In this document: piece after piece, positions 1 to 6,965 of the stretch | Layout: every line of letters starts with the position of its first letter | How positions within the stretch are numbered: position 1 is the first letter of the stretch | Notes under the pieces: model-generated | What the model saw: the letters and a program-made list of their open reading frames with translations, nothing else | Databases searched by the model: none | What the model was told of the DNA's origin: nothing | Position numbers and translations under genes: made by a program | Assembly: GCA_045605145.1 (NCBI GenBank) | Contig: JAZUPH010000069.1 | Coordinates: forward strand, 1 to 14,081 | Direction: 5' to 3' | From: CAMNAO01 sp045605145 | GTDB lineage: Bacteria > Bacillota > Clostridia > Oscillospirales > Oscillospiraceae | Length of the DNA: 14,081 nucleotides

Positions 1-72
1 TCAGGCTCAGGTGTGGGATCGGGATCCTGCTCGGGATCATCTTCGGGATCGTCCTCAGGCTCCTCTTCGGGA
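1..72 (-). repeat. Low-complexity CGGGATC-type tract encoding an Asp/Glu/Pro tail
   Basis: The plus strand shows short imperfect repeats built on CGGGATC and CTCAGGCTC. On the minus strand, in the PBP frame, they encode alternating acidic residues and proline (EEEPEDDPEDDP and onward). Such acidic Pro-rich tails usually form extended, disordered linkers. The tract continues past the left edge, so its full length and what follows are unknown. Confidence 0.7.
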
Positions 73-2567
73 GCAACATCATAGACGAATTTTACGATGT
101 TGTCTGCCGGGTCAACGCTGACCAGAAGCTCCACCGTCTCGTTTCCGGGTACCACTTCATAGCCTTCCACCGAGGGGGCGGAGATTGTTACCTTGCTGTC
201 CTCTTTTGCTGATGTCGTGACCGATGTTATCAGCGCGCCGCCAATGTCGTAGCACTGAATGGTGACCGCCACATCCTTCGGCTGGGTGGACACATAAACA
301 AACTCGTAAACATTGTCGAAGGGATTGCTGCTTATCTTGACCTTCATGCTGGTGTCGGACATACAGCTGTAACCGTCAATTTTCGGGGCTTTGACCGTAA
401 TGGTCTTGCCCGCCAGCTTGGAATCCGTCTCCTCCTGCAGCACAACACCGGTCTGTGTCAGACAGCGTATGGTGTACTCCGTCTCGGCATCACAGCCGAC
501 CACCGGTGACAGATATTTGCTCGACGGCTCGGGGAAGTCCTTATAGGGCAGGTCCTCATGTACCAGCGCCATTACCTTGCCCCACATGAGGGAAGAGGGG
601 TTGCCGCCGGAGTAGCTGATGCGCTCGTTATAATCATAGCCGGACCAGACTGCCGCCACATAGTAGGGGGTGTATCCCACGAACCAGCGGTCATAGTTGT
701 CGGAGGTGGTTCCGGTTTTGCCTGCAACAGGCATATTGTTCAGGCGCGCCAGCCTGCCGGTGCCTGAGTTGACGGCATCCTCCAGCATATCGGTTATCCA
801 GTAGGCAGTGGTATCGCTGATGGCTACATTGGTCTTCGGCTCATTGTCTATGAGCACCACGCCGTTTGAGTCCTCGATGCGGGAGTAGGTGCGTGTCTCG
901 ATGTACACACCCATGTTGTCGAATATGCCGTAAGCCGCGGCCATTTCCCTTACCGTGACGCCGTAACTGAGCTGTCCCAGGGACAGGGGGGCATACGCGA
1001 TGTCGGAAATGTCCCCATCCTGCTCCACCAGTGTGGTGAAGTGCAGCTTCTGGGTCAAAAAGTCGTAAGAGCGCTGGGGCGAAAGCTGGTCGAGAATCTG
1101 AGCGGCAACCGTGTTTACAGAGTTGCGCAAAGCAGTTCTCACGGTTATTACGCCGCTCCAGCTGCGGCTGTCGTTCTTGGGCATCCATGTGCTGCCGCTG
1201 AGCCTTACATCTTCATCGTCGTCAAAGCGGGTGTCGGGGGTGATCAGCCCGTATTCAATCGCGGGGGAGTATACCGCCAGAGGCTTGAATGATGAGCCGG
1301 GCGGCCGCTGGGACATCGTGGCGCGGTTTAGCAGTCTGCTGCCTGTCTTTTCACCCACGCCGCCTGCCATTGCCACTATGTCGCCGGTGTATGGGTCGGT
1401 GATAACGATAGCCGACTGAAGCTGATTGTTGCTGTCGGTCTCAAAATTGCTCAGATCTGTGTATATCAGATCCACTTTATCCTGAATGTCCGGGTCGATA
1501 CAGGCGTAGATGCGATAACCGCCCTTGGTCAGAAGATCCTCGGCGGTGTCATAGGAGCAATCGTAAAGCTCCATCAGGTCTGCAATCGCATCCTCAATAA
1601 CCGCGTCAGTGTACCAGGAGTACACATTGGCGTACTCGTTTGCATCCTCTTCGTCCTCGTCATCATCTATGGTGTAATCCAGCACCAGCTCTTCCGCCAC
1701 AGCAGCTTCGTACTCTGCCTGAGTGATGTACTTCTGCTTGTACATCTCCAGCAGAATAGTCTCCTGGCGCTCTTTATTGGCCTCCATGTCGATGAAGGGA
1801 CTGTAAATGGAGGGGTTATTCGTGATGCCGACTATTGACGCGATCTCGGCAAGGCTAAGCTCACTTACCTCTTTGCCGTAGTAATAGTCGGCTGCCGCCA
1901 CGATTCCATAGCAGCCGCTGCCGAAATACACCTCATTGAGATACCATGTTATGATCTCCTGCTTGGTGTAGTTCTTTTCAAACTCCAGCGCCTTGAATAT
2001 TTCTTTCAGTTTTCGCTGTACGGTTTGCGAGTTCTCTTCCGTCAGGTTTTTTATAAGCTGCTGCGTCAGGGTTGAACCGCCGTAGGTGTCGCTCATACTC
2101 AGGAACATATTTGCAAACGCGCCGAATGTCCTGAACCAGTCAACGCCGTTGTGCTTGTAAATGCGCTTGTCCTCAATGGCGACCACGGCATGCTCAAGAT
2201 CGGCAGGGATGTCCTTATAATCGATCCAGGTTCTGTCCTCGGTGGTCTGAACATCTGCCAACTTTTCCCACGAGCCCAGCTCATCATCGTAATACAGGAT
2301 CACACTGGTCTGGTTGAGTGTAAAATCGTCCAGGTCCAAAAACAGGTCGGTGGACAGGTTGGTTTTGATGTACAGCACAAAAATGGTGGCGAAAAGCGCA
2401 CCGGCAACCAGCAGTATCAGCAGTACCGTAACCACGGCCTTGACTGCCAGCGACACGGCACCGGAGACGGCCCACCATGCGGTTTTGAGCGTCTCCCACA
2501 AGACGCGCAGCCAGTTTACCGCGCGTATCCTGCGCCATATTCGGTTAAACAATCTTTTGAAAAACAA
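1..2567 (-). CDS. pbp1A: Class A penicillin-binding protein (PBP1A type), C-terminus cut by window edge
   Basis: This bifunctional enzyme polymerises lipid II into glycan strands (GT51 glycosyltransferase) and cross-links peptides (transpeptidase) outside the membrane. Seen: a basic cytoplasmic N-terminus, one TM helix (about 44-67), a GT51 domain with EDKRIYKHNG (catalytic Glu132) and GGSTLTQQL, then a transpeptidase domain with SSFK (Ser425, Lys428), SVN (Ser483) and KTGT (Lys617). After it come two MucBP-like repeats (about 697-760 and 765-830) and an acidic Asp/Glu/Pro tail that runs off the window; 855 residues are visible. An in-frame TAA lies just upstream, so the only early starts are TTG codons. 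I chose TTG at 2567 because an AAGAGG motif sits 8 nt before it; TTG at 2573 would be too close. The gene is divergent from the lyxose isomerase. The family call is firm; the function of the repeats is inference. Confidence 0.95.
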   Translation of the reverse strand, partial: MFFKRLFNRIWRRIRAVNWLRVLWETLKTAWWAVSGAVSLAVKAVVTVLLILLVAGALFATIFVLYIKTNLSTDLFLDLDDFTLNQTSVILYYDDELGSWEKLADVQTTEDRTWIDYKDIPADLEHAVVAIEDKRIYKHNGVDWFRTFGAFANMFLSMSDTYGGSTLTQQLIKNLTEENSQTVQRKLKEIFKALEFEKNYTKQEIITWYLNEVYFGSGCYGIVAAADYYYGKEVSELSLAEIASIVGITNNPSIYSPFIDMEANKERQETILLEMYKQKYITQAEYEAAVAEELVLDYTIDDDEDEEDANEYANVYSWYTDAVIEDAIADLMELYDCSYDTAEDLLTKGGYRIYACIDPDIQDKVDLIYTDLSNFETDSNNQLQSAIVITDPYTGDIVAMAGGVGEKTGSRLLNRATMSQRPPGSSFKPLAVYSPAIEYGLITPDTRFDDDEDVRLSGSTWMPKNDSRSWSGVITVRTALRNSVNTVAAQILDQLSPQRSYDFLTQKLHFTTLVEQDGDISDIAYAPLSLGQLSYGVTVREMAAAYGIFDNMGVYIETRTYSRIEDSNGVVLIDNEPKTNVAISDTTAYWITDMLEDAVNSGTGRLARLNNMPVAGKTGTTSDNYDRWFVGYTPYYVAAVWSGYDYNERISYSGGNPSSLMWGKVMALVHEDLPYKDFPEPSSKYLSPVVGCDAETEYTIRCLTQTGVVLQEETDSKLAGKTITVKAPKIDGYSCMSDTSMKVKISSNPFDNVYEFVYVSTQPKDVAVTIQCYDIGGALITSVTTSAKEDSKVTISAPSVEGYEVVPGNETVELLVSVDPADNIVKFVYDVAPEEEPEDDPEDDPEQDPDPTPEP

Positions 2568-2586
2568 AGCCAATACCTCTTAAGAC

Positions 2587-2613
2587 GCATCGGTCGTTTA
2601 AGCCGCCCGATGC
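2587..2613 (-). other. Leader hairpin just upstream of the PBP ribosome binding site
   Basis: A perfect 7-bp inverted repeat, GCATCGG (2587-2593) and CCGATGC (2607-2613), with a 13-nt loop that could add two inner CG pairs. It ends about 6 nt before the AAGAGG motif of the TTG-started PBP gene, so in the transcript it could affect ribosome access. There is no U tract, so it is not an obvious terminator. Its function is inference. Confidence 0.4.
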
Positions 2614-2660
2614 AGGTGATTTGTCCGATCAATTACTGCACATAGCATTATGCACACTAT

Positions 2661-2669
2661 ATTGTACCA
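2661..2669 (-). promoter_or_regulatory. Candidate extended -10 promoter for the PBP gene
   Basis: The minus strand reads TGGTACAAT, an extended -10 (TGn plus a 5/6 match to TATAAT). A perfect TTGACA occurs at 2680-2675 but only 8 nt from this -10 and 13 nt from a second -10-like TATAGT (2661-2656), so it is not correctly spaced with either. Transcription from here would give a leader of roughly 85 nt containing the 2587-2613 hairpin. Confidence 0.35.
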
Positions 2670-2788
2670 CAAGCTGTCAACAGTGTGTTAAATAATTATG
2701 GATAATTTTCACATTTTCCTCAGCGATTATAACCGGAAAAGCGGCAAAAAATGCGCAGCCGATTAATGCCGTCAAAATTTAGACTGAC

Positions 2789-2810
2789 TTTGGTAAATTT
2801 TGTTCCCAAA
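2789..2810. repeat. Operator-like inverted repeat upstream of the lyxose isomerase gene
   Basis: TTTGGTAA (2789-2796), a 6-nt spacer and TTCCCAAA (2803-2810) form an 8-bp inverted repeat with one mismatch. It overlaps the candidate -35 of the following gene, where a sugar-responsive repressor could bind. No regulator gene is visible nearby. The repeat is seen; its role as operator is inference. Confidence 0.4.
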
Positions 2811-2831
2811 AGGCCTTGCGTATGCTATTAT
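2803..2831 (+). promoter_or_regulatory. Candidate promoter for the lyxose isomerase / ceramidase-fold unit
   Basis: TTCCCA (2803-2808, 4/6 match to TTGACA), a 17-nt spacer and TATTAT (2826-2831, 5/6 match to TATAAT). An overlapping TATACT at 2829-2834 is an alternative -10 without a well-spaced -35. A second weaker candidate farther up is TTTTCA (2706-2711) with TATAAC (2728-2733) at 16 nt. The 2581-2870 intergenic stretch holds these elements and no gene that I can see. Confidence 0.4.
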
Positions 2832-2870
2832 ACTTTACAGAAACATATTATTTGACCGGAGGTACTTGAC

Positions 2871-3551
2871 ATGAAACGCAGTGCGATAAACGCCATCATT
2901 AAAGATGCAATCAGCTTTATAGACAGCTTCAGCTTCGCGCTGCCGCCCTTTGCTTCGTGGACACCTGAGGATTGGAAGGCCAAGGGACACGACTGCGATG
3001 AGATTCGCGACAATATGCTCGGCTGGGACATTACCGATTACGGCCTGGGTGATTTTGGCAAAGTGGGCCTTGTCCTTGTTACCATCCGCAACGGCAACCA
3101 GAAGGACCCGAAGTACAAAAAGCCCTACGCAGAAAAGCTGCTTATCAGTGACGAAAATCAGGTTTGCCCCATGCATTTCCACTGGTATAAGATGGAGGAT
3201 ATCATAAACCGCGGCGGCGGTGTTCTGATGATGGAGCTTTATAACTCAACTGAGGACGGCGACCTTGATAAACAGACTCCTGTCTGCGTCGTTTCTGACG
3301 GGGTGGAGCTTACTGTCCCTGCCGGCACCGTGCTGGAGCTTAAGCCGGGGCAGAGCGTGACTCTTACTCCGGGTATGTACCACGCCTTCTGGGCTAAAGA
3401 GGGCTGCGGCAAGGTGCTCATCGGTGAGGTCAGCCAGACCAACGATGATAATACCGACAACCGCTTCTATGAGTCCATGGGCCGCTTCCCCAAAATCGAG
3501 GAGGATGAGCCGCCCTTCCGCCTGCTGTGCAACGAATATCACCTGGCATGA
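2871..3551 (+). CDS. D-lyxose ketol-isomerase family protein (EC 5.3.1.15)
   Basis: Predicted cytoplasmic, metal-dependent cupin-fold aldose-ketose isomerase interconverting D-lyxose and D-xylulose; characterised relatives also act on D-mannose/D-fructose. At 226 residues it is close in length to the E. coli O157-type enzyme. Visible metal ligands are His102 and His104 in MHFHW, Glu109 (KMED) and His171 (GMYHAFW); the H-x-H-x4-E spacing and the later His match that family as I remember it. There is no signal peptide. The ATG follows a strong GGAGGT motif. It is 42 nt upstream of the ceramidase-fold gene on the same strand and probably co-transcribed with it. No xylulokinase or sugar transporter is visible here, so the true substrate is open. 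Family confidence is high, substrate confidence moderate. Confidence 0.88.
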   Translation: MKRSAINAIIKDAISFIDSFSFALPPFASWTPEDWKAKGHDCDEIRDNMLGWDITDYGLGDFGKVGLVLVTIRNGNQKDPKYKKPYAEKLLISDENQVCPMHFHWYKMEDIINRGGGVLMMELYNSTEDGDLDKQTPVCVVSDGVELTVPAGTVLELKPGQSVTLTPGMYHAFWAKEGCGKVLIGEVSQTNDDNTDNRFYESMGRFPKIEEDEPPFRLLCNEYHLA

Positions 3552-3593
3552 ATAATTGAGCAACTAAGCATATTTAAATAAGGAGGAACCACC

Positions 3594-4961
3594 ATGCTGA
3601 AAGTAGGCGCGGGCATTGCCTGCATCAACCCCACACCCGATCTTTTCCCCTGGCCAAAGCCCCCTGAGAGTGACTGGGGTCTTGCGCCCGAGACGATTGA
3701 GGGAATTTATGACGACATGAACTGCCGCGCCATTGCCATAGACAACGGCAAGGATAAGTTTATGTTCATAGCCTTCGAGCTGAGCGGCGTTCCCGTCATT
3801 CCTGAGCTTCCCGGGCAGATTGCCCAGGCTACCGGCTTCCCCGAGGATAACATCCTTCTCTTTGGCACCCATAACCATACCGGGGTGAAGGACAATCCCA
3901 AGGCGATGCGCTATCAGCCCACCGAGGAAGAAATTGCTGCTATGGCCAAGTATACCGAGATCGAGCGCAGCGGCGCTATCGCGGCGGCAAAGATGGCGGC
4001 GGACAGCCTGCGTCCGGCAAAATACGGCTTCGGCACCATTGACAGCTACATAAACACCAACCGCGACCTGCAGACCCTTGGCGGCTACTGGGTCGAGGGG
4101 CGTAATCTTGCCGGTTACAGCGACAAGACCCTCGCCATTGTCAAGTTTGTCGATGAAGAGGGCAAGCTCATTGCGGCCCTTCTCAATCACCCGACCCACG
4201 CGACCTGCTGCTATCTGATGCGTGACGCCGACCACAAGCGCAAGACCTCCGGTAACTTCACCGGCATTGCCTGCCGCTTTGTTGAAGAGCATTACGGAAA
4301 CGGCGCAGTTTGTATGTGGAGCTCCGGCGCGGCGGGCAACCAGAATCCCCTGCTCAGCCACGGCCTTCAGTATGAGTATTCGGACGGCTGGACAAGTGCG
4401 GTGGATTACCCTGATGGCGTGGGCCATATGCAGATGGAGCTTATGGGCCGCACCCACGGCGCTGATGCCGTAAAGGGCCTTGATTCCATTAAGCAGTACA
4501 AGCAGAAAATGTCCATAAAGCACCTGCGCAAAAGCGCATACCTGCCTGCTCAGAAAAAAGCTGACCCCAATGCACCTACCACGGCTTTCCGTATGGGTGG
4601 CCGCGGCACAGACCGCAGTGATGTACCCTACGGCCAGATCCCGCCGGTACCCGAAGGACCCAAAATGGCGGATAACGGCCTTGCCGAGATGAAGATGCAT
4701 CTTATCATCCTCGGTGACATCGCGATACTGTGCGCCAACGCCGAACTGTACTGCCAGATCGGCCGCGACATGAAGCTGGCATCGCCCTACAAGAATACAT
4801 TTGTTATGACCCACACCGACATGACCAAGACGGGTTACATCCTGGATGAAAGCTCCAAGGATTATAAGGTGTTCCAGGCTTTCAGCGCTATAAAGCCCGG
4901 TTCGTCTGACAAGATTATTGTCCGGTGTGAGCTTGACCTGTTTGAGGAAGCCCTCGATTAA
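3594..4961 (+). CDS. Neutral/alkaline ceramidase-fold protein (PF04734-like), atypical active site
   Basis: A 455-residue protein without signal peptide, resembling the N-terminal domain of neutral ceramidases, which are zinc amidohydrolases. The metal-site pattern is retained: GTHNHTG (His93, His95), NHPTHATCC (His199, His202), Glu384 in NAELYCQIG and Tyr415 in TGYILD. Where true ceramidases carry GDVSPN with the nucleophilic serine, this protein reads GAAGNQNP (245-252), so the serine is missing. A C-terminal immunoglobulin-like ceramidase domain is also not apparent. It therefore probably does not hydrolyse ceramide like the Pseudomonas enzyme; its position directly after a lyxose isomerase suggests a sugar-related substrate (inference). 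The ATG has a strong AGGAGG 8 nt upstream. The unit ends in the terminator at 4986. Confidence 0.8.
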   Translation: MLKVGAGIACINPTPDLFPWPKPPESDWGLAPETIEGIYDDMNCRAIAIDNGKDKFMFIAFELSGVPVIPELPGQIAQATGFPEDNILLFGTHNHTGVKDNPKAMRYQPTEEEIAAMAKYTEIERSGAIAAAKMAADSLRPAKYGFGTIDSYINTNRDLQTLGGYWVEGRNLAGYSDKTLAIVKFVDEEGKLIAALLNHPTHATCCYLMRDADHKRKTSGNFTGIACRFVEEHYGNGAVCMWSSGAAGNQNPLLSHGLQYEYSDGWTSAVDYPDGVGHMQMELMGRTHGADAVKGLDSIKQYKQKMSIKHLRKSAYLPAQKKADPNAPTTAFRMGGRGTDRSDVPYGQIPPVPEGPKMADNGLAEMKMHLIILGDIAILCANAELYCQIGRDMKLASPYKNTFVMTHTDMTKTGYILDESSKDYKVFQAFSAIKPGSSDKIIVRCELDLFEEALD

Positions 4962-4985
4962 GGCAAGTATCTGATGACATAGTGT

Positions 4986-5020
4986 ACAGCCCTGCGCTTT
5001 TGGCGCAGGGCTGTGTTTTT
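4986..5020 (+). terminator. Rho-independent terminator after the ceramidase-fold gene
   Basis: A perfect 12-bp stem, ACAGCCCTGCGC (4986-4997) paired with GCGCAGGGCTGT (5003-5014), a 5-nt loop, then GTTTTT. It acts on the plus strand; the minus strand lacks a T run after the stem, so it would serve the convergent small gene only weakly. Confidence 0.92.
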
Positions 5021-5022
5021 CC

Positions 5023-5220
5023 TTACAGCAGTATGCTTACTATGCCGTAAATCACCATTGCGGTTACAGTCAGAATCAGGTTCAGACAGTTTACATTGCC
5101 TGTTATCGGCTCACTCAATCGTGCTTCCTCCTCCTGCTCAAGTGACGCCAGGATAAGCAGATCCTCACTGTCGCGGCAGAGCTGATCGTCGAAAATAAAG
5201 CGGTCAAAAGTTTCAGTCAT
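5023..5220 (-). CDS. Small tail-anchored membrane protein of unknown function (65 aa)
   Basis: I do not recognise a family. The first ~40 residues are acidic and soluble (FDDQ, RDSED, EQEEEARLSE); residues 45-65 form one hydrophobic helix (CLNLILTVTAMVIYGIVSIL) reaching the C-terminus. This is the layout of a tail-anchored protein with its acidic head in the cytoplasm. The frame stays open farther upstream, but the ATG at 5220 is preferred because GGAGG lies 9 nt before it and upstream codons look non-coding. It is divergent from glyS and convergent with the ceramidase-fold gene. A weak TATCAT -10 (5281-5276) overlaps the 5270-5303 inverted repeat. That it is a real gene is likely but not certain. 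Confidence 0.65.
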   Translation of the reverse strand: MTETFDRFIFDDQLCRDSEDLLILASLEQEEEARLSEPITGNVNCLNLILTVTAMVIYGIVSILL

Positions 5221-5269
5221 TTTATATATCCTCCCACAAAATTGAATTTTCGCCGGGTCATCTGTGATG

Positions 5270-5303
5270 GTTTTATGATAAATGTTTTGATGTGTCATAA
5301 AAC
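5270..5303. repeat. 9-bp inverted repeat between the small membrane gene and glyS
   Basis: GTTTTATGA (5270-5278) and TCATAAAAC (5295-5303) are perfect inverted arms 16 nt apart. The site lies in the divergent intergenic region, about 50-80 nt before the small gene's start. It could be a dimeric regulator site or an mRNA stem-loop; no U tract follows. The rest of the 5221-5401 stretch shows no gene. Confidence 0.45.
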
Positions 5304-5401
5304 GGACTTTTGGCCGGCGTTTGTTCTTCGTCACTTTATACGCAATCGGCGGATAAAATTCCATGATTTGTGCGCCATGGGGAGAATTTGGCCATTATTG
5401 G

Positions 5402-5429
5402 TTGACAAGCGCCGTGGTAAGTTTATAAT
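5402..5429 (+). promoter_or_regulatory. Consensus sigma-A promoter of glyS
   Basis: A perfect TTGACA (5402-5407), a 16-nt spacer and a perfect TATAAT (5424-5429). Transcription would start near 5436, leaving a leader of only about 45 nt. That leader contains a short GGGGC/GCCCC hairpin (5447-5460) right before the GGAGG of glyS, and no room for a T-box. Confidence 0.9.
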
Positions 5430-5435
5430 AAACTT
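5419..5435. repeat. Palindrome overlapping the glyS -10 box
   Basis: AAGTTTA (5419-5425), TAA and TAAACTT (5429-5435) form a perfect 7-bp inverted repeat centred on the TATAAT box. A protein bound here would block RNA polymerase. It is AT-rich and partly constrained by the -10 itself, so chance is possible. Confidence 0.4.
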
Positions 5436-5481
5436 AGCGATTTCTTGGGGCGCATGCCCCGTGAATATATGGAGGAACATT

Positions 5482-6885
5482 ATGCTTAATACCGAAAAGA
5501 CGATGGACAAAATCGTTAACCTTTGCAAAAACCGCGGCTTCATCTTCGCCGGCAGTGAGATCTACGGCGGCCTTGCCAACACCTGGGACTACGGCCCCTT
5601 GGGCGTGGAGCTTAAGAACAATGTTAAGAAGGCCTGGTGGAAGAAGTTTGTTCAGGAAAATCCCTACAATGTGGGTCTTGATGCCGCCATCCTTATGAAT
5701 CCTCAGACCTGGGTCGCCTCCGGCCATGTGGGCGGTTTCTCCGATCCTCTGATGGACTGCAAAGAATGTAAAGAGCGCTTCCGTGCCGATAAAGTTATTG
5801 AGGATTGGTGCAAGGAGAATGATTTTACCCTGCCCAAGCCCGTTGACGCAATGAGCAATGCCGAGATGAAGGCCTTTGTTGAAGAGCATAACATCGGCTG
5901 CCCCACCTGCGGCAAGCACAACTGGACCGACATCCGCCAGTTCAACCTCATGTTCAAGACCTTCCAGGGCGTTACCGAAGATGCCAAGAACACCGTTTAT
6001 CTGCGTCCCGAGACCGCGCAGGGCATTTTTGTCAACTTCCAGAACGTCCAGCGCACTACCCGCCGCAAGCTGCCCTTCGGTGTCTGCCAGGTAGGTAAGT
6101 CCTTCCGTAACGAGATCACTCCGGGCAACTTCACCTTCCGCACCCGTGAGTTTGAGCAGATGGAGCTTGAGTTCTTCTGCACTCCCGGCACTGAGCTGGA
6201 TTGGTTCAAGTACTGGAAAGAGTTCTGCCACAACTGGCTGCTGGAGTTGGGCGTCAACGGCGACAACCTGCGCCTGCGTGACCATGATCCTGAGGAGCTG
6301 AGCCACTATTCCAATGCGACCACCGACTTTGAGTTCATGTTCCCCTTCGGCTGGGGCGAACTGTGGGGCGTTGCCTCCCGCACCAATTTCGACCTGAACG
6401 CACATCAGACCACCTCCGGCAAGGATATGACCTATTTCGACCAGGAGAAGAACGAGCGCTACATCCCCTATGTTATTGAGCCTTCTCTGGGCGCAGACCG
6501 CGTGACCCTGGCATTCCTTGTGGATGCTTATGATGAAGAAGTTGTCGACGCCGCCAAGAATGATGTCCGCGTCGTTCTGCGTCTGCATCCGACCCTTGCC
6601 CCCTTCAAGTGCGCTGTTCTGCCCCTGAGCAAGAAGCTGGGCGACAAGGCAACTGAGGTCTATCACAAGCTGCAGAAGAGCTTCATGTGCGACTATGACG
6701 AGACCGGTTCCATCGGCAAGCGCTATCGCCGTCAGGATGAGATCGGCACCCCCATGTGCGTCTGCTACGACTTTGAGTCTGAGAACGACGGCTGCGTTAC
6801 CGTCCGTGACCGCGACACCATGGAGCAGGTCCGTATTCCCATCGACTCTCTCGTGGCTTATATCAGCGAGCAAATCGCTTACTGA
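5482..6885 (+). CDS. glyS: Glycine--tRNA ligase, single-chain homodimeric type
   Basis: This class II aminoacyl-tRNA synthetase charges tRNA-Gly with glycine in the cytoplasm. At 467 residues it fits the alpha2 type of Bacillus and eukaryotes, not the two-subunit alpha2beta2 enzyme. Seen: N-terminal GSEIYGGLANTWDYGPLG; two CxxC pairs forming an inserted zinc site (Cys93/96, Cys140/143); motif 2 FRNEITPGNFTFRTREFEQ starting at Phe208; motif 3 EPSLGADR (333-340); and a C-terminal anticodon-binding domain from about 365. The frame is open 80 codons farther upstream, but the ATG at 5482 has GGAGG 6 nt before it, starts the conserved region and lies downstream of the promoter. It has its own promoter and terminator, so it is probably monocistronic. 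Confidence 0.97.
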   Translation: MLNTEKTMDKIVNLCKNRGFIFAGSEIYGGLANTWDYGPLGVELKNNVKKAWWKKFVQENPYNVGLDAAILMNPQTWVASGHVGGFSDPLMDCKECKERFRADKVIEDWCKENDFTLPKPVDAMSNAEMKAFVEEHNIGCPTCGKHNWTDIRQFNLMFKTFQGVTEDAKNTVYLRPETAQGIFVNFQNVQRTTRRKLPFGVCQVGKSFRNEITPGNFTFRTREFEQMELEFFCTPGTELDWFKYWKEFCHNWLLELGVNGDNLRLRDHDPEELSHYSNATTDFEFMFPFGWGELWGVASRTNFDLNAHQTTSGKDMTYFDQEKNERYIPYVIEPSLGADRVTLAFLVDAYDEEVVDAAKNDVRVVLRLHPTLAPFKCAVLPLSKKLGDKATEVYHKLQKSFMCDYDETGSIGKRYRRQDEIGTPMCVCYDFESENDGCVTVRDRDTMEQVRIPIDSLVAYISEQIAY

Positions 6886-6899
6886 TCCAACAACAACCC

Positions 6900-6935
6900 A
6901 ATGCCCTTGGAGGCGAGCTTCCAAGGGCATTTTTG
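6900..6935 (+). terminator. Rho-independent terminator after glyS
   Basis: A perfect 11-12 bp stem (ATGCCCTTGGA, 6901-6911, with TCCAAGGGCAT, 6920-6930), an 8-nt loop and a short T run. It separates glyS from mnmE. I found no well-spaced promoter between it and mnmE, so mnmE may depend partly on readthrough or on a non-consensus promoter. Confidence 0.92.
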
Positions 6936-6965
6936 CAAAATCATCCTTTAATTTGAGGTATTGAC

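Noticed and set aside
1..72. Possible CRISPR-like or minisatellite repeat at the left edge
   Set aside because: The units are short, irregular and in phase with the PBP reading frame, so they are low-complexity coding sequence.
2675..2680. Perfect TTGACA on the minus strand as the -35 of the PBP gene
   Set aside because: No -10 lies 15-19 nt downstream; the nearest are at 8, 13 and 22 nt. The extended -10 at 2669-2661 is the better candidate.
3564..4814. A 416-codon open frame antisense to the ceramidase-fold gene
   Set aside because: The plus strand carries recognisable metal-site motifs and a strong ribosome binding site; the antisense frame has neither.
5221..5481. T-box riboswitch upstream of glyS
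   Set aside because: I looked for the conserved T-box sequence and an anti-terminator/terminator pair and saw neither; a consensus promoter lies too close to the gene.
5242..5481. An 80-codon N-terminal extension of GlyRS
   Set aside because: It covers the promoter and intergenic region; the ATG at 5482 has the ribosome binding site and begins the conserved sequence.
5434..6930. A 498-codon open frame antisense to glyS
   Set aside because: It is a shadow of the codon bias of glyS, has no ribosome binding site, resembles no protein, and glyS on the other strand is unambiguous.
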